Shown here piece by piece: positions 41,927-50,557 of a DNA stretch of 64,000 nucleotides. The DNA is from Candidatus Bathyarchaeota archaeon. GTDB taxonomy: Archaea > Thermoproteota > Bathyarchaeia > Bathyarchaeales > Bathycorpusculaceae. The position numbers and the translations under genes were made by a program. Each line of letters starts with the position of its first letter. Position 1 is the first letter of the stretch. The notes beneath the pieces were generated by a model, which worked only from the letters and a program-made list of their open reading frames with translations, was not told the DNA's origin and did not search any database. The stretch lies in NCBI GenBank assembly GCA_026014735.1, contig JAOZHT010000004.1, positions 301,902 through 365,901 on the forward strand, written 5' to 3'.

Positions 41927-42544
41927 TCAGAGAGTTCCAAGCGGGTCAAGTTTCCATTTCACAACTTGAAAAGCCTCGACATGCCGCCTTTCTCTAATAA
42001 GTTGGTATGCTCTATACTTAGCCAAGCACCTGATGGCCTCAGAAACAAACTCTACTTCGTCTGCTGATTTATGAAAACTCATCGCCTTTATCTTCTCAGC
42101 CAATGTTGCATCTATATCAACGTAGATTTGGGGCTTAAACTCCACGGTGGTTGGCGTTTCATATAACAATACATTGCTAACTGTCCTGCCTGCGGATATG
42201 CCAGCGTTGCCTCCGTTCCGGTGGTCCTGATGCCTATCGTGGGGGCTTGGAACAAAAACGATGTCAGCTCTGACTTTTCTGAATTCACGTTCTATCCAAG
42301 ATACAGAGTCGACATCGTCGGTTAGCTTGCCATCCTCGAAATCAGCGTAAACCAAAGAGGCACCGATAAGCGAACAAGCGGATTCCGCTGCCCTTAGCCG
42401 CTCCGCCTTTTCTCCGCCTCTTTCGCCCCCAGTCAACAAGAGAACTGTAACATCAACGTTTCTTTTTCTATAAAGAGCCAAGGTGCCAAAGCATCCGCTT
42501 TCAACATCATCAGGGTGACAGCCTACAGCCACTACAGATACCGT
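41927..42544 (-). CDS. PIG-L (LmbE) family deacetylase, probable ACG start
   Basis: A zinc-dependent deacetylase: GCHPDDVESG (zinc ligands H, D, D), TGGERGG, and HDRHQDH with two more histidines. The frame has GTG at 42532 as its only common start, but this would leave no first strand and places the ribosome binding site GGTGA 19 bases away. An ACG at 42544 lies seven bases after that GGTGA and gives VSVVAVGCHPDD, a full first strand as in relatives. I take ACG as probable (205 residues). Substrate an N-acetylated sugar; unknown which. Confidence 0.8.
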   Translation of the reverse strand, partial: TVSVVAVGCHPDDVESGCFGTLALYRKRNVDVTVLLLTGGERGGEKAERLRAAESACSLIGASLVYADFEDGKLTDDVDSVSWIEREFRKVRADIVFVPSPHDRHQDHRNGGNAGISAGRTVSNVLLYETPTTVEFKPQIYVDIDATLAEKIKAMSFHKSADEVEFVSEAIRCLAKYRAYQLIRERRHVEAFQVVKWKLDPLGTL

Positions 42545-42761
42545 TCGCTTTTCACCGTCCTTATGGTACTAAACAACCTTTACATGTGCCCAAACAGAAA
42601 GGTAGACTGGGACTCTATTTAGGTTACCCCGTTATCTGCTGGCGAACTTTCCCAGCCAATCAGCTATTATTTTTTGCAGAAGATTCCTTGTTTATGAGAC
42701 TCGACCATGTAAAACGGTGGTTTGGAGCATCAAAATTAATATCCCAATAGTGGATTAGTTC

Positions 42762-43448
42762 ATGGCAGAGAAGCTTTTCGGGGGCCAGCTAATGAAGGAT
42801 GAATGCGGCATCTGCGGCAGAGTTATGCGCACCACATACATGCGGCAGTGTCAACGCTGCAAAAAAATGTTCTGCCGCGACTGCATGGTCCCCGATGTAG
42901 CCACAGGCGACCCCAACGCCATGCTTTGCCTCCACTGCGCCCGCAGGATTGTTTCTCCGCGAACCGTCTCCAAATATGCGGGTCTGGAGAGTCACCTTAA
43001 ATTCCGCGCCGCCTTCACAGACAAAGTAACCCTCAAATTCGCACGCATCGACGGCTTAATCGGCAGTAACCTACCCATGGCGGCTTACCGCGAAGAGGCA
43101 TGGTGGAGCAACACGCCCTCAGGTGTCCATGCGAAGGCGTGGCTGAATGCAGGCTGGGAAGTGGAGCAGGTAAACCTCAAAGAGGGCACAGTAACCTTCC
43201 ATAAAGTCCGCGTTCTACCCAAGAAACGCAAGAAGAACACGCTGGAAATCACTGAGCCCTTCACGCCTGTGCGGGTGCGTCCGCTGCGCTCCAAGGTGCC
43301 CTCGAAAACCAAGGTTTCCAAGCTTTATGCAAGAATCAAGAATCTTGAGCGGCAACGCAACATGCCCCAGCAGCCCTTAAGGGGCTTTAAGCCTAAGTCA
43401 AGGTACCAAAAGAAGCTTTTTAAGTCCAACCAGAAACCACATAGCTGA
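42762..43448 (+). CDS. zinc-finger protein with DUF7662-like domain
   Basis: A 228-residue protein. The N-terminal half has CGICGRVM, CQRCKKMFCRDC and CLHC, a treble-clef type zinc finger. The middle (GLESHLKF, VTLKFARIDGLIG, LPMAAYREEAWWSN, HAKAWLNAGWEVEQVNLKEGTVTF) matches the DUF7662 module, which bears the WW-N motif and may bind nucleic acid. The C-terminal 70 residues are very basic. Likely RNA or DNA binding. The next gene follows after 15 bases in the same direction. Confidence 0.75.
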   Translation: MAEKLFGGQLMKDECGICGRVMRTTYMRQCQRCKKMFCRDCMVPDVATGDPNAMLCLHCARRIVSPRTVSKYAGLESHLKFRAAFTDKVTLKFARIDGLIGSNLPMAAYREEAWWSNTPSGVHAKAWLNAGWEVEQVNLKEGTVTFHKVRVLPKKRKKNTLEITEPFTPVRVRPLRSKVPSKTKVSKLYARIKNLERQRNMPQQPLRGFKPKSRYQKKLFKSNQKPHS

Positions 43449-43463
43449 TGAGGCTGCGGTTAA

Positions 43464-43994
43464 TTGTTGACTGAGCAGACAGTGGATTTAGGCGTTGAAG
43501 AAGCGTTTTCTAAGGTGAAGTCCGCTTTGGTAGGCGATGGCTGCAGAGTGCTCGGTGAGGAATCCGGCAGCATGCTTGTTGTGTCTCAGGGCTCGCTGAT
43601 GGGGATTGCGCCGAGAACCGCCAAGAAAACCTTAAAGGTCGAATTTGAATCGGCGGAAAAGAGAACAACTCTGCGTTATGCCTCCACGATTGCGAGGGAC
43701 TGGAAATACGTCACTTTAATCGGGTGCGTCTTCGCGGTTATCCTTGCGGCGGTGTGCCTCTGGATGGCTTGGGATCTAGACACGTTTATGGCAACGGAGC
43801 AGACGAGTGCTTGGAGTTGGCTGATCAGCGCATATGGCACGGTGGATTATCCGGTGGGCAGGGCATTCGCCGCTCTCGTCAGCGGATTAGCCGTGTTTCT
43901 CTTTGCCGTGGTTGCCATAGAAGCCGTTGTGTACGTTAACGTGAAGGCAAAAATCAACCAGTACGCCCAAGAAATTTTGGGCAAAATCAGCTAG
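43464..43994 (+). CDS. membrane protein with two helices
   Basis: A 176-residue protein with a soluble N-terminal part (TVDLGVEEAFSKVKSALVGDGCRVLGEESGSMLVVSQG, an alpha/beta arrangement) and two membrane helices (about 81-99 and 135-155). It follows the zinc-finger gene by 15 bases and likely shares its transcript. Start is TTG at 43464 (a second TTG follows at 43467). It overlaps the convergent transglutaminase-like gene by eight bases. Family unknown. Confidence 0.55.
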   Translation: MLTEQTVDLGVEEAFSKVKSALVGDGCRVLGEESGSMLVVSQGSLMGIAPRTAKKTLKVEFESAEKRTTLRYASTIARDWKYVTLIGCVFAVILAAVCLWMAWDLDTFMATEQTSAWSWLISAYGTVDYPVGRAFAALVSGLAVFLFAVVAIEAVVYVNVKAKINQYAQEILGKIS

Positions 43995-45111
43995 GGGATT
44001 CACCGATTTGTTTGCCGCATTTCTCGCAGTAGACTGCGTATTCCTTGTTGGGGGCGCCGCAGTGAATGCAATATTTACTCTTCTGCTCTGCCGAGTTACC
44101 GCCCGAATTTTCGGAGCTGACTTCACTTAAGATTCGGGGTCGCCTAGCCGACCACACCGCAAGCGCGATGGAGGCCGATATGGCGAAGATTATGAAGGCA
44201 AAGAGCAGGGGGTTCTTTAATATCAAATTAAGGGACATTTCCAGTGGTTGCTTAACAGTGGGGTTTGGGACGTCAGGTGATTGGGTACGGGTCGGGTTTG
44301 GTGTTTCACCCGTAGTAACCGGCGCCGGGGTAGGGGTGGAGGTGGCATCTGGTACGACGGCTATGGCGGGAACGAACTGTTTGCTTTCATCTATAGTGTA
44401 GATCATGGCGTTTTGGCCCGTGAAGGCGTCTGGAAGCTGCCCGATCTTGAAGTTGTTGCCGGTGGTTTCACAGTAATAGTAGGTTTTGTTGGAATCCGAA
44501 GGGTAAGTCCAGTATGTGCCACGCAGGTTACTGCCCAAGATGCCTACTGCATAATGGTTAGGCGGGTTAATGTAGACGGTGCCGTAGCCCAGAATCAGCG
44601 TCAGGGAAGCAAACAGGATAGAGGTGTCCTCGCAGTCGCCGCCGTCATCCACCAGAGTTTCAATGGGGAAACGGGGGTACTCGTCATGCCCGGTGGTAAC
44701 TGAATCCGAGGTATAGGGTAAACTCTGCACGAACGCGAGGATAAAGCTGACTTGATCAAAGGAGCTGTAGCCCAGCTGAGAGGTGGTCTCGTTGAGTTTT
44801 CGGGCAAGAACATTGAGGTAATAGTCCTCGGTGGTGGTTAAGAATCCGTAGCCTGCGGGTCCATCGCGTGTACGGCGGTTATCGGGAACCGCGTCGTAGG
44901 CGTCGTATAGGGCGGTGGGTATGCTTAGGTTCCAGGTCCAATGTTTGCCGTCGTAGTCCCAGGCGAAGTTTTTGTCGTAGTAGCCGCTGGTTTGGGCGGC
45001 GACGGTCACCTGCCTGGGCACCATCAGGGGCAAAGATATAGTGAGGGCTAAGCAGAGGATTACTATAAGCCGTAAATGCTTCACATTAAGACGGGCACTC
45101 ATTTTGTACAT
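43987..45111 (-). CDS. surface transglutaminase-like protein with cytoplasmic zinc ribbon
   Basis: A 374-residue protein: signal peptide (about 10-33), a papain-like transglutaminase core (DQVSFILAFVQSLPYT, VDDGGDCEDTSILFAS with the catalytic Cys, PNHYAVG with the His, then an Asp-rich stretch), a Pro/Thr stalk, one membrane helix (PLLFAFIIFAISASIALAV) and a C-terminal CIHCG...CEKCG zinc ribbon in the cytoplasm. Start ATG at 45111 lies seven bases after AGGTG; the longer frame has no support. Such proteins may process or crosslink surface proteins and are common in archaea; target unknown. Confidence 0.78.
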   Translation of the reverse strand: MYKMSARLNVKHLRLIVILCLALTISLPLMVPRQVTVAAQTSGYYDKNFAWDYDGKHWTWNLSIPTALYDAYDAVPDNRRTRDGPAGYGFLTTTEDYYLNVLARKLNETTSQLGYSSFDQVSFILAFVQSLPYTSDSVTTGHDEYPRFPIETLVDDGGDCEDTSILFASLTLILGYGTVYINPPNHYAVGILGSNLRGTYWTYPSDSNKTYYYCETTGNNFKIGQLPDAFTGQNAMIYTIDESKQFVPAIAVVPDATSTPTPAPVTTGETPNPTRTQSPDVPNPTVKQPLEMSLNLILKNPLLFAFIIFAISASIALAVWSARRPRILSEVSSENSGGNSAEQKSKYCIHCGAPNKEYAVYCEKCGKQIGESPS

Positions 45112-45253
45112 TGTTGGGCACCTAAAAAAATTCGTACGGTTATGGTTAAACCTTCCCCCAAAACTGCTTTTTGGGGCAGATGAGCGGTATGAGCAGTTTG
45201 CCAAGGCAGCGCAAGCCAAACGCGGTAAAACCAGCAAGAAGCCCGTGGATGCG

Positions 45254-45547
45254 CTATTTCTGTTTGATTATGCCGTAGCTCTGCTTCTTCCAGGCATCCC
45301 GGAACTTGTTGTAGTAGTCGACTCCTTGGAAAACAGGCGCATAAGTCAGTTCCCACTCTAATCCGCATTTGCAGATTGCGTAGGCTTTCTTGTTTTTGGT
45401 GTCACAGTAGACCTGCAGCAGTTCCTTGCGGCATTTAGGGCAGTAGTAGGGGCCATTTACCATTTGCTTGGCGTCTTTGGTTAAGATTTTCATGCGGCTG
45501 GCGCCGACTTTATGGAGGTCTTTAGCATGGGGTTTGTCCGAACTCAT
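45254..45547 (-). CDS. zinc-ribbon protein, Elf1-like
   Basis: A 97-residue protein with a zinc ribbon: YYCPKCRKELLQVYCDTKNKKAYAICKCG, followed by LTYAPVFQGVDYYNKFRDAWKK. The last stretch and knuckle spacing resemble the Elf1 transcription elongation factor family (Cys-x2-Cys...C-x-C here rather than CxxC, so the fourth ligand differs). ATG at 45547. Moderate confidence in the Elf1 relation; a general zinc ribbon is certain. Confidence 0.6.
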   Translation of the reverse strand: MSSDKPHAKDLHKVGASRMKILTKDAKQMVNGPYYCPKCRKELLQVYCDTKNKKAYAICKCGLEWELTYAPVFQGVDYYNKFRDAWKKQSYGIIKQK

Positions 45548-45826
45548 CTAAATCAATAAGGATAGGCTAAAAGTCAAAGATATATCTATTCCATCAGAAA
45601 AATAGAAAAAACGGCGGAGACAAGCAGCAACACCTCCAATCGTTAGGCTTTTCAATTATTTTATTGATTTGTTTCCGTTATGTTTTTGAGAATTACAGAG
45701 TGGTTTGTGTTAACTTGGGCGTCATCGCCTATTCCTGTGTTTCGAGCCCCGCCGCAACAATACCGCGGATGCCTTTGAACATAAAAAAGTAGCTTCCCAG
45801 AAAAAAGGAAGAGAAAATTACCTTTT

Positions 45827-46765
45827 CTATGTTGGCGGTGGAGGTGGGGGTGGCGGCGGAAGGTCTTGCACTGCGCCCATCTGAGTTTGACCCAGATTCA
45901 TGTTGAGCAGGAAATAGAGGATAAAGCCGAAGATTATGTATGAGAGTATGCTGACGAATTCATAACTATAATCGCCCAGAGGTATGTCGGAAATCCATGA
46001 AAGTATCGAAATGCAGAAGATGGTTCCGCCGAACAGAAACGCTTGCGGGAAGGGCTTGAAGGCTACTTGGTTTTTTATAGCAAACCAAATTCCCATCAGT
46101 GACAAGCCAGTGAAGCTGAAGAATATTTCATAAGTGTAGGGGCTAGTGAGCGCGTAAGTTCCTCTTAGAGCTACTCCGAAGCAGAACAGCAAAACAACCA
46201 TGGCGACATAGCCTATTATCGTCAGGGTGAGGTTTGGTCTGTAAACAAAAAACAGGTACAGGCCCCCCGCGATCAGCAATGCAAGAAGGAAGGAAGCGGG
46301 CATGTATAGAATATCGGCGATTATTCCCAAAGTCGGATTGTAAGTTGCGGTTATGTAATCTTTAGGCAAGGTGCTCCAGTACTGTATGTTAGATGCTAAG
46401 CCGACCAGCACTATGGGGACTGCGTAAGCCACCCCCCATTTTAGAGCGTTGCTTGCTTTTTTGTCTGAAGCTTTAAAATAGAACAATGTCAGCAGCCCAA
46501 AGGCAAAGAAGTCCAGTATCGTGATGCCGAAATCGCGTGCAGCCATCAAATCATAATCAATTGGAGGGGGCAGCGTTTCGCCATTAGTGTTAACGATTGG
46601 CTCAGCGTTAGCTAAGTAAATAGTTGTGCTATTCACCGCTGTTCCGATGATCAATATGATGACGTAGATGCTAATGTAAGTTAATTCACGTTTGCCTGGT
46701 TTCCAGTGTTGTTTAATGTAGTCAAAAGCTTGTTTTGTTGTGAAATTCAATCCGAGGATGTTCAT
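45827..46765 (-). CDS. multi-pass membrane protein with polyproline tail
   Basis: A 312-residue protein with about eight membrane helices and a C-terminal run of nine prolines after GAVQDLP. No transport motif recognised. The ATG at 46765 is preferred to a TTG three codons earlier. Polyproline tails in archaeal membrane proteins may bind WW- or EVH1-like partners or simply be a flexible tag; no partner is visible. Family unknown. Confidence 0.6.
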   Translation of the reverse strand: MNILGLNFTTKQAFDYIKQHWKPGKRELTYISIYVIILIIGTAVNSTTIYLANAEPIVNTNGETLPPPIDYDLMAARDFGITILDFFAFGLLTLFYFKASDKKASNALKWGVAYAVPIVLVGLASNIQYWSTLPKDYITATYNPTLGIIADILYMPASFLLALLIAGGLYLFFVYRPNLTLTIIGYVAMVVLLFCFGVALRGTYALTSPYTYEIFFSFTGLSLMGIWFAIKNQVAFKPFPQAFLFGGTIFCISILSWISDIPLGDYSYEFVSILSYIIFGFILYFLLNMNLGQTQMGAVQDLPPPPPPPPPT

Positions 46766-46934
46766 GGACAGCAAATAGAGCGATTTATCTATTTAACACT
46801 TTGCAAGCGGACAGACGCAACCTAAATTAAATGAACATTTGCCAAGAAACCGCAAAAAAAATTTAGAAATATGTCAGTTAAGCCACCTATATCTTGAGGG
46901 ATTCCAATCCAAATCTACGCCAATCTAAGATGCC

Positions 46935-48254
46935 CTAGGGGGTCAATCTGACTCGGTCGCGGGGGTACAGCGTCACTTCGCGAATGTTCTTTTTACCTGA
47001 CAGAATCATCGTGAGCCGCTCTAAACCAATTGCCCAGCCTGCATGAGGCGGCATGCCATAATCGTAGGCTTGCAGGTGGAACTTGAAGGCGTCGGGGTTG
47101 AGGCCCTTCTCTTGGAGCCGCGAGATAAGCTGGTCTTTGTGGGCGATGCGGGTGCCGCCTGAAACCAGTTCGATGTAGCGCCACATTAAATCAAAGCCCT
47201 CGCAGACCTTGGGGTTGTCGTCCCGTGGCTTGATGTAGAAGGCTTTAGCGTGAGTGGGCCAATCCGTAACAAAGTAGAAGAAGGGGTAGAGTTTGCCGAG
47301 TTCACGGAAGGCTTCGGTTGGGATGTCTTCGCCCCAGGGAATTTCAACGCCGTGGGCTTTGAGGTCATCTAGCACCTGCGTGTAGGTGAGGCGCTTAAAC
47401 GGCAAAGCGGGAACCTCAAACTTGTAGCCTAACGCCGCCAGTTCCGCTGCGCATTTCTCTTTGACAACTTTGCATGCGTGGTGAATAACCTGTTCCAGCA
47501 GCGCCATCACGTCCTCCGCGTTGGCGAATGCCTGCTCGATATCTATGGAGGTGAATTCGCTAAGATGCCGCCGTGTGTGGCTTTCCTCGGCGCGGAAGAA
47601 GGGGCCCACCTCAAAAACCTTCTCGAAACTCATCGTTAACTCTTCCTTGTAGAGCTGGGGGCTCTGGGCAAGGTATGCTTTCTGCTCGAAGTAGTTTACG
47701 CTGAAAAGCTCCGCGCCGCCCTCGGTGGCTGAGGCGATAATTCGGGGAGTATGAATCTCCAGAAAACCCTTCTCAAAGAGGTAACTGCGGACTGCTTCAA
47801 GGGCTGTGTGCTGGATTTTGAAGGTAGCTAACGTTTTTTCCTGTGTGAGGTCGAGTGCTCGCGCATCGAGTCGCGCTTCGATGTTGGCGGGTGTCTTGCC
47901 TGTGATGTCGATGGGCAACTGCTCGGTGGCGCTGTTGAGGATTTTGATGCCGGAGGGAATAACCTCGATGCCACGGGTGGTCATGTTGGTTTTTTTAACG
48001 GTGCCCTTAACGGCTAAGGCGTAGCGTTTCTGCAGCAAATCAGATTTCGCTAAAACTTCTGGGGCGACGCGTTTTTTTGGAATGGTGACTTGGAGGGTGC
48101 CCTCGCGATCTTGGATTATGATGAATCTGATGCCGCCTAGGTCTCGGACTTCTTGAACCCAACCGAACAGAGTGACTTCTTGCCCGTCTAGTTCAGGTGA
48201 CACCTGAATGGTATAATGAGTTCTAACCCATTCGCCGATAGAGTCCAAGTTCAT
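46935..48254 (-). CDS. aspS: aspartyl-tRNA synthetase, archaeal type
   Basis: A 439-residue class IIb synthetase: OB-fold anticodon domain (GWVQEVRDLGGIRFIIIQDREG), motif 2 (FRAEESHTRRHLSEFTSID) and motif 3 (GWAIGLERLTMIL), ending in VTLYPRDRVRLTP. At the position of the tryptophan that makes Thermococcus AspRS specific for tRNA-Asp (GWVW), this enzyme has glutamine (GWVQ), so it may also charge tRNA-Asn, as non-discriminating enzymes do. Last gene of a run with Alba copy 2 and the KH protein. Confidence 0.92.
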   Translation of the reverse strand: MNLDSIGEWVRTHYTIQVSPELDGQEVTLFGWVQEVRDLGGIRFIIIQDREGTLQVTIPKKRVAPEVLAKSDLLQKRYALAVKGTVKKTNMTTRGIEVIPSGIKILNSATEQLPIDITGKTPANIEARLDARALDLTQEKTLATFKIQHTALEAVRSYLFEKGFLEIHTPRIIASATEGGAELFSVNYFEQKAYLAQSPQLYKEELTMSFEKVFEVGPFFRAEESHTRRHLSEFTSIDIEQAFANAEDVMALLEQVIHHACKVVKEKCAAELAALGYKFEVPALPFKRLTYTQVLDDLKAHGVEIPWGEDIPTEAFRELGKLYPFFYFVTDWPTHAKAFYIKPRDDNPKVCEGFDLMWRYIELVSGGTRIAHKDQLISRLQEKGLNPDAFKFHLQAYDYGMPPHAGWAIGLERLTMILSGKKNIREVTLYPRDRVRLTP

Positions 48255-48268
48255 GCTCTGTCAACCTT

Positions 48269-48781
48269 TTAATCTGCGATTTCTACGCGAAGCGACATCT
48301 TGCGTGTTTTGCTGGCGATCTCCTTAAGTGCCTTTAAATCCATAGGCAACTGTTGACCACGTTTCCGCCTGAGGATAACTCTGGTTTCGGTGGTTCCGTC
48401 GGGGAGCCAGATGGTGTTGATGGTGAGGATGCTGAAGGGTACGAAGAGGTCTTCGAGGAATTTGCGGTCGTCAACACCGTGTTCGAGCACACGCACGTTT
48501 TTGCCAGTTTCGTCACCGATGGTTTTGACGATTTTACCGCCGTAACCTAAGAGTTTAGGGACATCTCCATGTCCGACGAGGATGGCTAACGTCTTTTCGA
48601 CATCAACTGCTTTGTAGAAGCAGACGTTTTGCAGGGAAGGATATTTCTCTTCAAGATTGAGCAGTAAGCGGGCGATTTTGAGGTCTAAGTCACTAATTTC
48701 GCCAGCCTTAACTTTAGCTGAACACTTTTGGCACAGTATGCCGCTTTTAAGGCAGAAACTGCATAGTTCTGTTTTCATTTG
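48269..48781 (-). CDS. NusA-like KH-domain protein with N-terminal zinc knuckle
   Basis: A 170-residue protein: an N-terminal CSFCLKSGILCQKC knuckle, then a KH-type RNA-binding domain with the GxxG-like GYGGKIVKTIGDETGK loop, then a basic end (LRRKRGQ). Archaeal relatives are annotated NusA-like transcription factors. It ends 14 bases before aspS and starts 40 bases after Alba copy 2, so all three likely form one transcript. The ATG at 48781 is preferred to a TTG at 48799. Confidence 0.75.
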   Translation of the reverse strand, partial: QMKTELCSFCLKSGILCQKCSAKVKAGEISDLDLKIARLLLNLEEKYPSLQNVCFYKAVDVEKTLAILVGHGDVPKLLGYGGKIVKTIGDETGKNVRVLEHGVDDRKFLEDLFVPFSILTINTIWLPDGTTETRVILRRKRGQQLPMDLKALKEIASKTRKMSLRVEIAD

Positions 48782-48821
48782 GAGTCGTTGTTCCTGCAAA
48801 GGAGGAGTGGCTAAATCGTTT

Positions 48822-49121
48822 TTAACGGATCAACTTTATTTCTATGGTGCTGACTTTCGTGGATCCCTGAGTGGCTTCTTCGGGGTCTTCTTCATGTGGC
48901 GAGAACTGATCAGTGCCGATTCCTATGCTTTTGATCTTCACATCGGGCAAGAATCGGTGTCTGACAACTTCTGCGACGTCGATGGCTCTGCTGATGGATC
49001 TACCGCGTGCTTTTATGCTGACTTCTGTAGCGCCGCCGTGGAAGAAGGTGATGCAGGCGAGGACATAATTCATGATTGGTTTTTTGCCGATTAAGACTGC
49101 AGCGCTAGTGGTCTCCGTCAC
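48822..49121 (-). CDS. albA: Alba chromatin protein, copy 2
   Basis: A 99-residue Alba fold ([46 protein letters not shown]). Starts at GTG 49121 with GGAGTGA nine bases before. It carries an acidic loop ([10 protein letters not shown]) not present in copy 1 at 39633. The gene sits in an information-processing cluster with the KH protein and AspRS. Confidence 0.92.
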   Translation of the reverse strand: MTETTSAAVLIGKKPIMNYVLACITFFHGGATEVSIKARGRSISRAIDVAEVVRHRFLPDVKIKSIGIGTDQFSPHEEDPEEATQGSTKVSTIEIKLIR

Positions 49122-49336
49122 GGTTCCGCTTCACTCCTAGTTTACTTTTTAGTGGTTCACTACCATTTTTTTGAAATAAATAGGTTGTGGTGTTGGCGGC
49201 TTGTTTCAACTGGGAATTTTTGGGGTGGTTGCAGCTTGGGTCTTTATTGGTTATCGGTAATCATGCCTTATGGAAGCATCAGATTCATAAGCAACTTCAC
49301 TATTGTAAAGGTTTAATTTAACATAGATAGCAATAA

Positions 49337-49804
49337 GTGACCAATGTGGAACCCTTAACTAAACGTTCAATACAACTCTTAAAAACTCTCTATGAAAAAG
49401 GAAAATCCACAAACACCTACACATTAAGAGTTAAACAGGACGAACTCTCGGGTCAACTGGGCGTCAGCCGCCAAGCCCTTAACGTTCATCTGCGGAAACT
49501 AAAAAACCGCGGATACATCCGCACCGGGCGGGGTTTTATCGACGTAACCGAGAAGGGACTTAGCGCCTTAGGCGTTTCTACCACGCCCGCATTTATTCTA
49601 CTAAAGATTTCACCCATCAAACGCATACATGTCTACGAGCAACTCCGCGAGTTAGCGGTTTCACGTGCCTTCCGAATTGCAGGCGAAGTGGATGCCTTAA
49701 TCATCGTTGAACGGGAGAACCTTGATGAGTTCCTCAAGAGTCTCTACACCATCGACGGGATAGAGGACACCCACTCCTATGTCACCATAGAAGTTATCAA
49801 GTAA
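49337..49804 (+). CDS. Lrp/AsnC-like transcriptional regulator
   Basis: A 155-residue protein: a winged helix (QDELSGQLGVSRQALNVHLRKLKNRGYI) and a C-terminal ACT/RAM-like half (ISPIKRIHVYEQLRELAVSRAFRIAGEVDALIIV, then IDGIEDTHSYVTIEVIK), the usual Lrp layout. Small ligands such as amino acids bind the RAM domain in the family. GTG start at 49337 with TTTAATTTAAC as TATA some 25 bases upstream, so leaderless. Divergent from Alba copy 2. Confidence 0.85.
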   Translation: MTNVEPLTKRSIQLLKTLYEKGKSTNTYTLRVKQDELSGQLGVSRQALNVHLRKLKNRGYIRTGRGFIDVTEKGLSALGVSTTPAFILLKISPIKRIHVYEQLRELAVSRAFRIAGEVDALIIVERENLDEFLKSLYTIDGIEDTHSYVTIEVIK

Positions 49805-49896
49805 ACCCCTTTGAATCCAAACCCCGCTATGTAGACAAAAGGTATATCAGACACGTAAACATCAAAATGTAACCCTAAACGGAAGGAACATAGAAA

Positions 49897-50058
49897 ATGC
49901 CGATATTAGATCCAGTCAAGAAAACCATCGCGCAGAAGCACCGCTTGTACATGAAAATCTGCAGAGACTGCGGCGCACGCAACGCAGAGACAGCGCTGAA
50001 ATGCAGAAAATGCAAGGGCAAAAACCTGCGCTGGAAGAAACGCGAAATAGTGAAGTAA
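49897..50058 (+). CDS. rpl40e: ribosomal protein L40e
   Basis: A 53-residue protein: KHRLYMKICRDCGARN...KCRKCKGKNLRWKKRE, the complete eL40 zinc ribbon with two CxxC pairs. In eukaryotes this is the part fused to ubiquitin. GGAAGGA lies 10 bases before the ATG. Confirms an archaeal ribosome and adds to the TACK-type set with S26e. Confidence 0.92.
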   Translation: MPILDPVKKTIAQKHRLYMKICRDCGARNAETALKCRKCKGKNLRWKKREIVK

Positions 50059-50557
50059 TAGTTCACTTTTTTCTCCCTATTCTAATCTTTGTCTAACGAG
50101 AAATCATTTTACAGGCAACAATTTTTCTCTGCCCCCTTTGCCGAGTTTGCTTCTTTAAAATTCGGCGGGGTGATTCGCTTTTGGCAAGTAGTTTCCGCAG
50201 CAACTGTAATCGTTTGGTGCGTCACAGAACTTGGAAAGTTTTATACACCAGGCTATTTTGCTTGTCCGGTGCATGCATCTTTTTGGTGCCTTCATTCTAT
50301 ATTGCCAAGTTTCCAACCGCTTGCCCCTCTGCCCCTCATACCATAATGGCAGACAAACGGTGTATAATAAGATGTATAAATAGTTTGTGTTCATAGCCCA
50401 AAAGGGCCAAGGAAAAAAAGACCCAGCAACTGCAAACCATCCTACCGCCTAAGAAGCAAGTAAAACAGCCCCCAAAACCACCAGAACCACCAGTTAACTC
50501 TACAAACCACGAATTAAAACAACAGAATATGTGAAAATAAAGAAAAGATGAGGCTGC
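50059..50557. other. 500-base stretch without clear gene
   Basis: No coding region is convincing. Near the right end a TATA-like TATAAATAG (50375-50383) precedes a short GCCC-AAAA-GGGC hairpin (50397-50410) and then an A/C-rich, T-poor stretch of about 120 bases up to the mtdB end. The strand asymmetry could mark a small RNA; I cannot show it. Confidence 0.3.
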
